Shown: positions 43,510-52,131, counted from the first letter of the stretch. The stretch: DNA of 64,000 nucleotides from CAZNPU01 sp964575335 (GCA_964575335.1 CAZNPU010000012.1:25922-89921), one strand, 5' to 3'. Notes: generated by a model not told the origin, from the sequence alone. Program-made: numbers and translations.

Positions 43510-43934
43510 AGCAGTTTGATCAATATGAGGCGGCGATTCGAACGATTCAGGCGTACGGCATCACGGTGAATGCATGTTTTATTCTCGGCCTGGATACCGA
43601 CGGCGAAGAAGTCTTCGACAACGTGCATGACTTTGTGCAGCGCACGAACCCGTTTGATGTGCAAATCACCGTGCTTACTCCTTTCCCCGGCACGCCGCTG
43701 TATCAGCGCCTGCTTGTTGCCAGCCGCATCATCCAACCCGGTGCGTGGAATACATGTACGTTATTTGATGTGAACTTTCTTCCGGCGCGAATGTCGCCCG
43801 AACGATTGCAATGGGGGCTTGTGGAGCTTGCGGCCAGGCTGTATCACCCCGATGCGGTACGCGCCAGGCGAGAAAGGTTTTTCGCGGAACTGGATCGCCG
43901 GCGTATTCGGTCCGCCATGCCCCGACTGGCCTAA
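43497..43934 (+). pseudogene. Truncated radical-SAM/B12-binding protein remnant, C-terminal part only
   Basis: The frame carries about 145 residues typical of the C-terminal half of radical-SAM Fe-S oxidoreductases: YEAAIRTIQAYGITVNACFI then LGLDTDGEEVF, VQITVLTPFPGTPLYQRL, and the basic tail with YHPDAVRARRERFF. The CxxxCxxC cluster and the cobalamin-binding N-terminal domain are absent. The frame upstream of 43497 is the shadow of the membrane-protein gene, with no start codon or ribosome site of its own. It is therefore a remnant left by a deletion, or an assembly join. The junction lies within about 15 bases of 43497. Confidence 0.75.
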
Positions 43935-44123
43935 GCCTGCACACACGGCAAATCGAATTATCGCTGCAGGCAATCGAACTTGACGATGGAATCGACTGTA
44001 CCGTCAAGGGGTCATTGGTTTTACCATGCCCGTTTCTTTCTCCGTTCGCTGCCCCAGCCGCGCCCGACCTGGTATTGCGGGAATCGCGTCTGAGTCCGAC
44101 TGCCTGATGATGATGGAGTGACT

Positions 44124-44858
44124 ATGAAAACTCGTGAACGTGCTGTCATTTATTCACTGCTTGCTGTGCTGGTGATGCTCAATGGTGTGTTTCTGCTCAG
44201 CAGCAGCGGGCGGGTGGCGTTGGCGGAAGCCGCTGCATGGCTTCAGGACCTTGGACCGGCTGCATCAGTGACGCTTACTGATGAACAGAACCGCGAACTG
44301 GTGCTGCGCAACAAGGCTCAGCGCTTGTCGTGGGGCGAGGGGCAGTTCCGTCAGACTTACAGCGTGGCGTTCGTTGAGATCGGCCGGGCACTCAATCCGT
44401 TGATGGAGCAGCAGACTTTCGTCGAAGAGCGCGAGCGGCTGCGCGCAGAGCTTGAGCCGATCGAAGAAGATTATCAGCGCCGCCTGGACGCCTATGGCGA
44501 GCAGTTGCGCAACGCCGACCAGCGTTCACCGGAAGCGCAGCAGAAACTCTTCGAAGCGCAGCGGCTTTACGAAGAGTACATGCAGTGGGGACAGCAGGCG
44601 ATGCAGCGGCAAAACGAGCTGGCGGCGCAGCATTTTGAGCGAGCCTATCGCGAACTCGTTTCCGCTGTTGATGTGGTCTCCGAGCGCATGGGCATCGACA
44701 TTGTGCTGCGGTTCATTCCCACTGAAAAGGAATTCCAGGGTCAGGATGCGGAAAGCGCGCTCAATGAAATCCGCCTGCGCAGCGCGCTGCGTTACCCGGC
44801 TGGCCTTGACATTACCGAGGAAGTGCTGGAAGAACTTGCGATTCAGGATCGCAGGTAA
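44124..44858 (+). CDS. OmpH/Skp-like periplasmic protein
   Basis: 244 residues from ATG 44124, with GGAG five bases upstream. One N-terminal hydrophobic helix (AVIYSLLAVLVMLNGVFLL) serves as signal or anchor. The mature part begins with a short strand region (YSVAFVEIGRAL), then a long coiled coil (FVEERERLRAELEPIEEDYQ and so on to about residue 170), then a strand-helix end. This is the jellyfish arrangement of OmpH/Skp chaperones, which hold unfolded outer-membrane proteins. It lacks a nearby bamA or lpxD gene, where skp usually sits. The identification is by architecture. Confidence 0.7.
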   Translation: MKTRERAVIYSLLAVLVMLNGVFLLSSSGRVALAEAAAWLQDLGPAASVTLTDEQNRELVLRNKAQRLSWGEGQFRQTYSVAFVEIGRALNPLMEQQTFVEERERLRAELEPIEEDYQRRLDAYGEQLRNADQRSPEAQQKLFEAQRLYEEYMQWGQQAMQRQNELAAQHFERAYRELVSAVDVVSERMGIDIVLRFIPTEKEFQGQDAESALNEIRLRSALRYPAGLDITEEVLEELAIQDRR

Positions 44859-45004
44859 TGTCAGCGGCGCAAGGTCATAACGCACCAGCAGCGCATTGTC
44901 TTGTGCTGCGGCGCAACAAGTGCTGCAGACTGTAAGAGTGCTGTTTGACCCGCAGAGTCAGCCGTGCGGGGCAGACGGACTGGCTTGTGTGCCCTGCTGC
45001 GTTT

Positions 45005-45484
45005 TCAGCGCACAGCCGCGTCCAGCGTTACTGTTGTCGGATCCTCGCCGCGCTCGATCGCTTCAATCTTTCGCACACGGCGTTCATGCCGCCCGCCTTC
45101 AAAATCGGTCTTGAGCCAAGCGTCAACGATGGAGAGGATTTCCTTGGGCGGGGTTGTGTCGGCAGCAAGGCACAGTACGTTGGCGTTGTTGTGACTGCGG
45201 CTCATTCGAGCGGCAAGTTCATCAAAGACCAGTGCGGCGCGAATGCCGGGAACCTTGTTGGCGGCGATGCACACACCGATACCCGAACCGCATACCAGAA
45301 TGCCTCGCTCAGCCTGGCCGTCAGCCACCGCCTTGCTGACCAGATATGCCTGATCGGGGTAGTCGCACGGCTGGCCGCTGCATTCGCCCAGTATCGCGAC
45401 CTCATGACCATGAGTCTTGAGATGTGGAGCGATAGCCTTGGCTACAGCCTCACCGCGATGATCCGATCCGAGAGCGATCTTCAT
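45005..45484 (-). CDS. rpiB: Ribose-5-phosphate isomerase B
   Basis: 159 residues. It interconverts ribose 5-phosphate and ribulose 5-phosphate in the pentose phosphate pathway. Marks of the LacAB/RpiB family are seen: IALGSDHRG at the N terminus, CDYPDQAYLV with the cysteine and aspartate, and GILVCGSGIGVCIAANK, then RAALVFDELAARMSRSHNNANVL. The catalytic cysteine in CGSGIG (of the RpiB type) is present. It overlaps the upstream phosphatase gene by 35 bases (45450-45484), indicating tight coupling of the two. Confidence 0.94.
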   Translation of the reverse strand: MKIALGSDHRGEAVAKAIAPHLKTHGHEVAILGECSGQPCDYPDQAYLVSKAVADGQAERGILVCGSGIGVCIAANKVPGIRAALVFDELAARMSRSHNNANVLCLAADTTPPKEILSIVDAWLKTDFEGGRHERRVRKIEAIERGEDPTTVTLDAAVR

Positions 45485-45941
45485 TCGAGAGCATCTCCTT
45501 GAGCCGTTGCGGGATCAGTTCCTGGAACCGCCGCGCCACCTCATCATAGGCCCTTTGTCCCATGCCGATGGGATCTTCAATGTCGTTCTCCGGGTCCAGC
45601 AGCACCAGTTTTTTCTGATCTTCCGGGCTGTTTGCGACCAGTTCGCGTGCGGCAGCCAGATGGCTGGCCGTCATGCAGAACACCAGGTCCGCCTTGTGGA
45701 TCATCTGGGCTGTGAGCCGTTTGGAGCGGCCTTCATGCGTTGTAATGCCAAGATTCGCCAGCGCCTCGAGCGTTTCAGCCATGACTGGCGTGCCGTCGCT
45801 GGCGGTTATGCCCGCCGAGGCCACGAACACATCGTCGGCCTGTTTGCCCAACAGCCCGGAATCAAGGGCATGGCGTGCGATCGCCTCAGCCATGGGGCTG
45901 CGGCAGGTATTTCCAGTACAGACAAACAAAATCGTTCGCAT
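45450..45941 (-). CDS. Low-molecular-weight protein phosphatase (tyrosine/arginine)
   Basis: 163 residues. The P-loop CTGNTCRSPMAE (CxGNxCRSP) is at residues 8-19, and the general-acid aspartate is in IEDPIGMGQ, the [D]P loop. This family includes Wzb/YwlE-type phosphatases that remove phosphate from protein tyrosine or arginine. The threonine in CTGNTCR is the residue associated with arginine-phosphatase activity in YwlE-like members. The gene is upstream of rpiB and overlaps it; the same pair is found together in other bacteria. A capsule-kinase gene is not near. Confidence 0.9.
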   Translation of the reverse strand: MRTILFVCTGNTCRSPMAEAIARHALDSGLLGKQADDVFVASAGITASDGTPVMAETLEALANLGITTHEGRSKRLTAQMIHKADLVFCMTASHLAAARELVANSPEDQKKLVLLDPENDIEDPIGMGQRAYDEVARRFQELIPQRLKEMLSNEDRSRIGSSR

Positions 45942-46156
45942 GGTGCGCTCGTCGAGGCAAATCTCCGAAGGCTTTACACGGATGGTAACCGCTTGAAGTG
46001 ATTGCGTATAGGAACCTCACGGCCCGAGTTGATCTCCCCATCGACAGGGGACTGTATGAATCGACGAATCTGCGGTACAGTAGATGCACGTTGGGTTGGA
46101 CATGTGGAGGAGGTCATTCAGGAGCCAGTCGGCGCCGATGCGCCGGGAGACCGCAA

Positions 46157-46732
46157 GTGGAATTCGTCAGCTACCAAGAATTGGGCGACCTGCTGGACGA
46201 TTACGAAATCGAGGAAATTGCGGCAGATGATGACCGCGTGTACCTGTCCATGATGGACAGTGAAGGCGTTGTGCGTCTGCACCTGGCGTGCGCGGAAACC
46301 AAAGCCCAGCCGCATGAGGGCGCGACCGTCATCGCCGTTGAAAAAGAGCGCCTGCCGAAGATGGTCGCACATATTCTGAACCTGCTGCACCTCAATCAGG
46401 TGTTGCTGGTGCCGGTAGGCAAGTGGCGCAAGGTGTTCGATGCTGTGGCGTTCAGCCTGGCGAGCAACGAGGACTGGCAGGACATCGACGCCGCCGCCAC
46501 TGTCGAACTCAACACGCGCGATCCGCTGCTGTGCGAGCCGGCGGACTTCCACACGCTTGTTGCGCTGATCGAAGCGCTGCTGCGTGATGCGGAGACTCCC
46601 GATCAGGGATTGATGCTCATCGCCACCGGTGCGCCGGTGCTGGTGGAATTGGTGCCCGATGGCGCTGTGCGAATCAGCCTGGGCAGCCAGGTGCTGGCTG
46701 ATGAATTGGCTGAAGTGTGGTCGTCGATGTAG
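46157..46732 (+). CDS. Hypothetical protein, acidic alpha/beta
   Basis: 191 residues from GTG 46157, with GGGAGA six bases upstream; the open frame continues to 45998 but that part lacks coding character. It is acidic overall, starting EFVSYQELGDLLDDYEIEEIAADD. Hydrophobic strands and helices follow (MVAHILNLLHLNQVLLVPV, FHTLVALIEALL, and a terminal SLGSQVLADELAEVW). Not recognised. It is probably cytoplasmic and probably conserved, since it keeps coding character and sits 216 bases from the divergent phosphatase-rpiB pair. No neighbour explains its role. Confidence 0.55.
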   Translation: MEFVSYQELGDLLDDYEIEEIAADDDRVYLSMMDSEGVVRLHLACAETKAQPHEGATVIAVEKERLPKMVAHILNLLHLNQVLLVPVGKWRKVFDAVAFSLASNEDWQDIDAAATVELNTRDPLLCEPADFHTLVALIEALLRDAETPDQGLMLIATGAPVLVELVPDGAVRISLGSQVLADELAEVWSSM

Positions 46733-47089
46733 TAGGCGTTGAGCGATTGTCGCCTGCTGCTGGAATTTGCCGATTGTCAGCGTGCAAACGCCGTGATGCG
46801 CGTTTTGTCAGGAATGCATCGCGCCTGGGAGCGTCAACGCCTTGCTTGACTGACGAGGCGAGAGCCGAACGTCTGTCCTTTTTGTCACGTGCGGGCAGTC
46901 TTTGACGGGTTTGATTGCGGTTTGACTCCAGCGGCAGGAAAAGCTGGCCGATAATCAAGGTGTGTAAGGTGAAATGCCTCGTTGTTTTCGATCAATCAGC
47001 TTCTTCAAGCAGGTCTGATTCGATCGTGCAACTGGGAACCTGGAACGTAAACCAAACGCGGCGTTCCCGCAGAAGGATGGCTGCAGATC
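46733..47089. other. Intergenic region, no feature seen
   Basis: 357 bases between two rightward genes. Short frames only; no tRNA-like TTCGAAT arm, array or clear hairpin was found. A GGCTGC..AGCC-type element was looked for and not confirmed. Confidence 0.4.
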
Positions 47090-47713
47090 ATGCGTGTGCT
47101 CCTGGATGAAGTTGAATGCAACACCAATGCTGCGTCTGTAGCCCAGGCGGTTGCCGCCGGCGCTACGCTGGCTGAGCAGCAGGGACGGCTGATTGTCGAG
47201 GTTGTCGTTGACGGCGAGTCATGGACCGAAGAGCGGCTGAACCGCGACAGCACCACGCAGGTTGCTGATGAGGTGCGTTTGACCAGCGCCGATCCGAAGG
47301 AACTGGTATGCCAGACATTTGAGGAGGCAGCTGAGGCGCTTCTGGATGCGGATCGTCTGCAGCAGTCCGCTGCGGAGCTGATGCAGGCCGATCAGATTGC
47401 CCAGGGCATGAACCAGTTGAATGAAGCGTTTTCGATCTGGCTGTCCGTGCAGCAGGCGGTGGTGATGGGCACGCAGGTGGCGGGAATCGATTTCGAACAA
47501 TCGCTGGCGAATTCCCCTGCTGCAGCAGGCCAATCGATCAGTGCCATCATTGAACATCTCAATCAGCAGCTTCGCGCGGTTCGGGACGCCTTGGAAAACA
47601 GGGACACCATCGCGCTGGCTGATCTGTTGCTGTACGATTTGCCTGATGTCGTACTTCAGTGGCGAGCATTGCTGCAGGATCTGCAGCGCGATGTACGCGG
47701 TGAGGGCGGCTGA
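47090..47713 (+). CDS. Conserved-type hypothetical helical protein
   Basis: 207 residues from ATG 47090, with AGAAGG about ten bases upstream. The N-terminal part has a strand-rich segment (GRLIVEVVVDGESWTEERL). The rest is helical and acidic (ECQTF-like start VCQTFEEAAEALLDADRLQ, then long helices to the end), with no catalytic motif. It is a cytoplasmic protein of unknown function. The next gene begins two bases after its stop, so both are very probably one operon. Confidence 0.6.
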   Translation: MRVLLDEVECNTNAASVAQAVAAGATLAEQQGRLIVEVVVDGESWTEERLNRDSTTQVADEVRLTSADPKELVCQTFEEAAEALLDADRLQQSAAELMQADQIAQGMNQLNEAFSIWLSVQQAVVMGTQVAGIDFEQSLANSPAAAGQSISAIIEHLNQQLRAVRDALENRDTIALADLLLYDLPDVVLQWRALLQDLQRDVRGEGG

Positions 47714-47715
47714 AC

Positions 47716-48417
47716 ATGTCTGGTTCGTCGAAACAGAAGAAAATTGATGAATTGATCAGCAAGGCGACCGAGTCGCTCAAGCAAGGCGCGCTGTTTGAAT
47801 CAGAGCGCATGGCGATCAAAGCGCTGGCGATGGCCCGGCAGGATCACGATTATCAGCGCATGATTCGCGTGATTGAACCCCTGCGGCAGGCGCGGCAGCA
47901 GCGCGTCGAGCTGGCAAAGGAAAACAGTCGCGGCGAGGTCACGATTGTTCATACCCCCATCACCGACGACATGAAAATCACCAGCGGCTGTTATCTCGTC
48001 CAGCCGCCGCAGGTCGGCGCTGACGCCAGACGATTTCGACTGGCAGCCTGGCACAATGAAGTGCCCGTGCTGGTGTTGTGCCGCGAACCGCTGACAAAGC
48101 TGAAGATGGTTCCGGTCGTGGCGATCAGCCCCGGCACCACGATCCGCACAATGGTCGAGCCGATGGATGACGCTGATGCGCCCGACATGGCGTGGTTTGA
48201 ATCATCAATGGATGCGCTGGGCGAATGGGCAATCAGCAGTCTCGATCCGGAGATGCCGCACGCCAAACGCATTGATGCGCTGCTGGATCGCCTTGATGCA
48301 TTGCCTGAATGCGATGCGCTGCACGACAGTCTGGCCGCAGCATGCCTTGAAGCGCATATGCAACAGCAGAATTCGCCGCCGGCATCAAAAAGCACGCGAT
48401 CCAAAGTGAAATCGTGA
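47716..48417 (+). CDS. Conserved-type hypothetical protein, TPR-like N terminus
   Basis: 233 residues, start two bases after the preceding stop. The N-terminal helices (KKIDELISKATESLKQGALF then ESERMAIKALAMARQ) look like one TPR-type helical pair. The middle is beta-rich (SGCYLVQPPQVG, PVLVLCREP, LKMVPVVAISPGTTI), and the end is helical with a basic tail. No family is recognised. It could be a scaffold or regulatory protein acting with the preceding gene. A CGCGGAG repeat and a thermonuclease gene follow. Confidence 0.6.
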   Translation: MSGSSKQKKIDELISKATESLKQGALFESERMAIKALAMARQDHDYQRMIRVIEPLRQARQQRVELAKENSRGEVTIVHTPITDDMKITSGCYLVQPPQVGADARRFRLAAWHNEVPVLVLCREPLTKLKMVPVVAISPGTTIRTMVEPMDDADAPDMAWFESSMDALGEWAISSLDPEMPHAKRIDALLDRLDALPECDALHDSLAAACLEAHMQQQNSPPASKSTRSKVKS

Positions 48418-48438
48418 ATCACTCTCGCTGTATGGACC

Positions 48439-48468
48439 GTGGAGAACGCGGAGATCGCGGAGGAGAAT
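48439..48468. repeat. CGCGGAG-rich short dispersed repeat, copy 2
   Basis: GTGGAGAACGCGGAGATCGC and GGAGGAGA form a diverged copy of the repeat at 32513. A pyrimidine-rich CCTTGTCTCC tract follows at about 48638-48672, as it does after copy 1, so the two pieces may belong to one element of about 200 bases. Confidence 0.6.
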
Positions 48469-48687
48469 GAGGGGCGATCCGGTTGACCGGTCAGTCCTCC
48501 ATCTTCCGTGAAAAAGTCTGAACATGCTTTGGTGGCAGAGGCAAGGGTTGCTGGTGAGTCGCACGAACGCGATGACGGTTGACGTCTCGCCAACAGGGTT
48601 TACCTTCAGTATTGGCGAAATAAGTTTCCCAATACGCTCCCCTTGTCTCCCTGTCCCTTTGTCTCCTCTCCTTCTCTCTGTCCAATC

Positions 48688-49275
48688 GTGAAACGACCTC
48701 GCCGGGGCAATCTGGCCAGACGCAGACTGCGACGACGCAGCGGCGCTATCGCCATCGCAGCCATTCTCATTGTGCTGATTGTGCTCGATCAGCAGGGATT
48801 GCTGCTGGTTCGTCAGGTTGACGATCTGGCGGCATACCACGGCGTTCATGCCCGCGTCACGCGGGTCATCGACGGCGATACGGTCGAAATTGATCTGCCT
48901 GATGCTCTGAACGACAGCCCCGTGACGCGCATTCGACTCTGGGGCATTGACTGCCCTGAAATGGCCCGCTTCAACAATCCCGCCGAGCTGCTGGCTCTTG
49001 AGGCAGCAACGATGGTGCAGACGCTGCTTGGTGATGATGGGGAAGTGCTGTTGTGGCTGGAGTCGCATCAGACCCGTGACCGCTTTTCGCGCGTGCTGGC
49101 CCATGTGGAACTGCCCGACGGCACGGTGCTCAACGAAGCGCTGCTAGAAGCGGGCCTGGCGAGGGCTGATGATCGCTGGCCGCATATCCACCTTGTGCGT
49201 TACGCCCAGGTGGAGCATGCGGCGCGACGACGCGGCATAGGGCTGTGGAGCCAGCCGGAACGAACTGCTCAGTAG
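48688..49275 (+). CDS. Membrane-anchored thermonuclease (SNase-like)
   Basis: 195 residues from GTG 48688; the longer frame from 48643 is in the repeat tract and is rejected. Basic N terminus (KRPRRGNLARRRLRRR) and one membrane helix (AIAIAAILIVLIVLDQQGLLL) put the enzyme outside the cytoplasmic membrane. The SNase OB-fold starts with RVTRVIDGDTVEIDL and RIRLWGIDCPE, with the calcium aspartates present. The RDRFSRVLAHVEL segment holds the second arginine-bearing motif. It degrades extracellular or periplasmic DNA and RNA. Its stop overlaps the tail of the convergent glycine-zipper lipoprotein gene by seven bases. Confidence 0.85.
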   Translation: MKRPRRGNLARRRLRRRSGAIAIAAILIVLIVLDQQGLLLVRQVDDLAAYHGVHARVTRVIDGDTVEIDLPDALNDSPVTRIRLWGIDCPEMARFNNPAELLALEAATMVQTLLGDDGEVLLWLESHQTRDRFSRVLAHVELPDGTVLNEALLEAGLARADDRWPHIHLVRYAQVEHAARRRGIGLWSQPERTAQ

Positions 49276-49559
49276 CTGTAATAGGGATGCTGGCGGCGTT
49301 CGAGACGCTGTTTGTCGGATTCGTTGCCGATGATGTATCCGCCCAGCGCGCCTGCTGCAGCGCCGATCGCAGCGCCTTCGCCAGCGTGTCGCGATTGATG
49401 ACCGACAATCGCTCCCACGCCTGCGCCGAGTCCTGCGCCGACAAGCGCGCCGGTTTGCGCATCGCTTTGGCACCCCGGAAGCAGGACAGCAGCGGTCAAC
49501 AGGCTGAGAACCAGTCCGAATGTGCGAAGACGACCTGCGGTGATGCGATAGGTGGTCAT
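49269..49559 (-). CDS. Glycine-zipper lipoprotein
   Basis: 96 residues from ATG 49559, with AAGGA upstream. The signal peptide LVLSLLTAAVLLPGC carries a lipobox, with the cysteine at residue 30. The body is a glycine-zipper (GALVGAGLGAGVGAIVG and GAAIGAAAGALGGYIIG) like those of the OmpA-associated or YmgG-type outer-membrane lipoproteins. The end is basic, with Tyr (RRQHPYYSY). Such proteins form small oligomers or stiffen the envelope. It converges with the thermonuclease gene and shares seven bases of its 3' end with it. Confidence 0.8.
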   Translation of the reverse strand: MTTYRITAGRLRTFGLVLSLLTAAVLLPGCQSDAQTGALVGAGLGAGVGAIVGHQSRHAGEGAAIGAAAGALGGYIIGNESDKQRLERRQHPYYSY

Positions 49560-49719
49560 GAACGGTATCCTTTGCATCAAGAGCCGCGCCATGCACCAAA
49601 CGTGCAGCGACGAGCGGCTTTTTGCCTGCAAGCCAACGGTGCTGCGCGGAACTGCGCCAGGGCACGCGTGCTTGCTGTTACCATGGGCGTGCTACCATGG
49701 AGAGACGCAGGAGACCCAG

Positions 49720-49956
49720 ATGATATTCCGAGGCTTTGGTCCATTTCGTCGCCGGGCGCCGCTGACGGTTGGGCAGCGGATGATTCTCGAACACGCTCGA
49801 TGGCTGACGAAGGCGCTTAAGCGCAAGAACCAGTTGCCGCGTATTCCAGTACGAAAGGTCAGCGAGGGCGGCTTTGCACGCCTCATGGCCACGCCCAGCG
49901 GCCGCTACCGGGCTGAACGATGGTGGGAAAAGACACTGCAGCATTTGGACGATTAA
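49720..49956 (+). CDS. Small basic hypothetical protein
   Basis: 78 residues from ATG 49720, with AGGAGA upstream. It is very basic (RRRAPLTVGQR, KALKRKNQLPRIPVRK), with a helical core and the pattern GGFARLMATPSGRYRAERWWE. It is not recognised. Coding character and a good ribosome site support it, but it is short, so confidence is limited. A CCGGAA repeat follows after its stop. Confidence 0.5.
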   Translation: MIFRGFGPFRRRAPLTVGQRMILEHARWLTKALKRKNQLPRIPVRKVSEGGFARLMATPSGRYRAERWWEKTLQHLDD

Positions 49957-49984
49957 ATCAAAACACTCCCGGATTTACGCCGGA

Positions 49985-50024
49985 CCCCCGGAATCTTCCG
50001 GAACCTCCGGAATCCCCGGAACCC
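49985..50024. repeat. CCGGAA short tandem repeat
   Basis: Four CCGGAA cores at 49988, 49998, 50007 and 50016, with period 9-10, alternating CCGGAATC and CCGGAACC. Palindromic TTCCGGAA cores can form small hairpins. It may serve as a transcription end between two rightward genes; no T-run confirms that. Confidence 0.55.
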
Positions 50025-50159
50025 TTCTGGATTGACCTGTCGAAACTGAACTGATTTACCAGAAACCTGCGTTTTTTTGCTTCAACCAACGGCTTCAGCT
50101 TTGCTGCAGCACTTCATCAATCAACTGACGAACAGCGTTCGCGATTGGAAAAGATCATC

Positions 50160-50900
50160 ATGGCCATCAAAACCACCCTTGCCCCGAGTTATGGATGGCG
50201 GATCATCTTTATTGCAGTGCTTTGCACTGTGTTTAGCGTGTGGGGAGCGTACGACCTGTTTGTGAAGATTCCCAGGCAGGAAGCTGCAGCAGCTGAATAT
50301 CAGGCTCTTAATGAGGAAAAGCAGTCGCTGGAGCAGGTCCTCTCCCAGGGGCGTGCACCGACGCCCGAACAGCGTGAACGATATACGCAGATCGAACAGC
50401 AGCTGCGGGCAATCGGCGAAGCGCCGGCAAAACCAAGCAAGTTCAACCGCCTGACGCAGTGGTTTTACATCAGTTGCATTCTCGCCACTCCCTACTGCAT
50501 CAGCTTATATCGCCGGGCCAGGCGGCAGGTATACGAGCTGGATGATCAGGGCACGCTGCACTTTACGGGTGATCCCCAGCTTGGCTCGGGCGCGTGGAAG
50601 AAAGATGAGATCGCTGACATCGACATGAGCCGGTGGATGCGAAAATCCATCGCCTACGCGGTTCATACCGATGGCAGCCGTCTGATGCTGGACGCCTATC
50701 TACACAAGCACCTGGACCGCATCGTCGGAGCGATCGCTTCGCAGCACTACCCCGACAAATGGGACAAAAACGCCAGTCCGATCAAGCCAGGCTCCGCTGC
50801 GGACAGCAATTCATCATTAGCGCAAGCTCAACAAGCTGAAAACGGGGCGGAGGACGAAACGGAAACTGAAGACAAGCTTCCCACCGACAGCGCAGTGTGA
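50160..50900 (+). CDS. Membrane protein of unknown function with coiled linker
   Basis: 246 residues from ATG 50160. Helix one is IIFIAVLCTVFSVWGAYDLF (about 14-33). A periplasmic coiled coil follows (EAAAAEYQALNEEKQSLEQV), then helix two (FYISCILATPYCISLY, about 100-116), then a cytoplasmic PH-like beta domain (LDDQGTLHFTGDPQLG, ADIDMSRWMRKSIAYAV) and an acidic disordered tail (ENGAEDETETEDK). No known family is matched. The layout suggests a tethered or oligomeric envelope protein. Neighbours give no function. Confidence 0.65.
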   Translation: MAIKTTLAPSYGWRIIFIAVLCTVFSVWGAYDLFVKIPRQEAAAAEYQALNEEKQSLEQVLSQGRAPTPEQRERYTQIEQQLRAIGEAPAKPSKFNRLTQWFYISCILATPYCISLYRRARRQVYELDDQGTLHFTGDPQLGSGAWKKDEIADIDMSRWMRKSIAYAVHTDGSRLMLDAYLHKHLDRIVGAIASQHYPDKWDKNASPIKPGSAADSNSSLAQAQQAENGAEDETETEDKLPTDSAV

Positions 50901-51207
50901 TTCATTCAGGCTGCGGTGTGCTGCATGCGCATACAACAAACATAAGTAGATGCTGCTGCAGCAGTTGGGCAAATGCAGGCCCAGACCGGGATGGGTCTGC
51001 CCGATGCGTCAATTCGTCATCATGCATTCCATGCACCTGGCATGCTCGTTGGCGTGCGGGCATTTTCACGCTCAAATTGTGAAATCAGGCCTGCAGGCTG
51101 CCTAATGAGGCTTTCAGGCAGATATTCGTCCGTGAAAGAGCCGTCGCATCGCTTCATGATCGCGATGATGATGGTGATGATGATGAGCCGATTTGGGAGC
51201 CTCAGCC
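50901..51207. other. Intergenic region with GAT-rich tract
   Basis: About 307 bases with no coding frame. At 51161-51186 the bases CGATGATGATGGTGATGATG form a GAT-rich tract just before the first DUF4870 gene. It is a possible slippage site upstream of a ribosome site. Confidence 0.45.
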
Positions 51208-51687
51208 ATGCCTGTTGCCGCCGCCATGCCGACCGTTGAACAACGACAACGACACCAGCAGCAACGACAATCCCGCATGGAGTTTGTCGACGACGCCCCA
51301 CGACGGTGGGCGGGTCATGCGTCGCTGCGCCCCAATGGCCGGCTGCACTGGCCCAGTGTGAGCGATACCGATCGCACATTGAGCGTTTTTATCCATATTT
51401 CGCCTTTTTTTAGCCTGCTGGGCGCGTTTCCGTGGGCGTTGCTGGTCTCGCTGGTGATCTGGCTTGCGAGGAAGGACCGGTCAGCGTTCTGTGATGATCA
51501 CGGCCGGGAATTCATGAATTTTGCGATCAGCTTTATGCTGCTGCACCTGCTGCTGGGCATTACGCTGATCGGGCTTCTGGCCTGGCCGGTGCTGTGGGTG
51601 GTGGCGGTGGTGAGCGTGATCCGCGCCGCGGTCGCAGCAGGTCGGGGCGAATACTTCCGCTACCCGATGACCTTCCGCTTCTTGTAG
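51208..51687 (+). CDS. DUF4870-family membrane protein 1
   Basis: 159 residues from ATG 51208, with GGGAG about ten bases upstream. The N-terminal 60 residues are polar (Gln/Arg-rich). The typical DUF4870 pattern follows: helix one (SVFIHISPFFSLLGAFPWALL), the charged motif WLARKDRSAFCDDHGREFMN, helix two (FAISFMLLHLLLGITL) and helix three (VLWVVAVVSVIRA), ending YFRYPMTFRFL. Family function is unknown. The adjacent second paralogue starts 30 bases later, so the two are probably expressed together. It is the more divergent of the pair, with a longer N terminus. Confidence 0.85.
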   Translation: MPVAAAMPTVEQRQRHQQQRQSRMEFVDDAPRRWAGHASLRPNGRLHWPSVSDTDRTLSVFIHISPFFSLLGAFPWALLVSLVIWLARKDRSAFCDDHGREFMNFAISFMLLHLLLGITLIGLLAWPVLWVVAVVSVIRAAVAAGRGEYFRYPMTFRFL

Positions 51688-51717
51688 TTTGGCGCGATTT
51701 GCGGCACTATATATGGC

Positions 51718-52131
51718 ATGAGTGACACCAATAATGTACCGCCGCCCGACCCGCTCAACGCCCCGCCTTCAGAACCGTCGACCGGCGCAGAGTCATCATC
51801 GCAACTTACAAGCGATGAGCGAACCATGGCGCTGCTCGCTCATCTGCTGGGGATCTTCACCTGGTTTATTGGGGCGCTGATTATCTGGCTGCTCAAGAAA
51901 GATCAATCGCGCTTTGTCGATCACCACGGCAAGGAAGCGCTGAACTTTCAGATCACCCTCGGCATTGCCTACATTGCAGTTGGAGTGCTGACCTGCCTGA
52001 CGCTGGGCGTAGGCAGCCTCCTTTCGCCGATCGTGTGGTTCGTCAATGTGATCTTCTGCATTCTTGCGTGCGTGGCAGCCAATAACGGACAGTGGTATCG
52101 CTATCCGGTTTCGCTGCGGCTGATCAAGTAA
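51718..52131 (+). CDS. DUF4870-family membrane protein 2
   Basis: 137 residues from ATG 51718. A short Pro/Ser-rich head is followed by the DUF4870 core: LAHLLGIFTWFIGALIIWLL, then KKDQSRFVDHHGKEALNFQI, helix ITLGIAYIAVGVLTCL, and helix PIVWFVNVIFCILACVAA, with the typical end WYRYPVSLRLIK. The HHGKEALNFQ motif is fully conserved here, unlike in the partner gene (DDHGREFMNF). The partner gene is directly upstream, suggesting a duplication. Both are small integral membrane proteins with no known biochemical role. Confidence 0.88.
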   Translation: MSDTNNVPPPDPLNAPPSEPSTGAESSSQLTSDERTMALLAHLLGIFTWFIGALIIWLLKKDQSRFVDHHGKEALNFQITLGIAYIAVGVLTCLTLGVGSLLSPIVWFVNVIFCILACVAANNGQWYRYPVSLRLIK

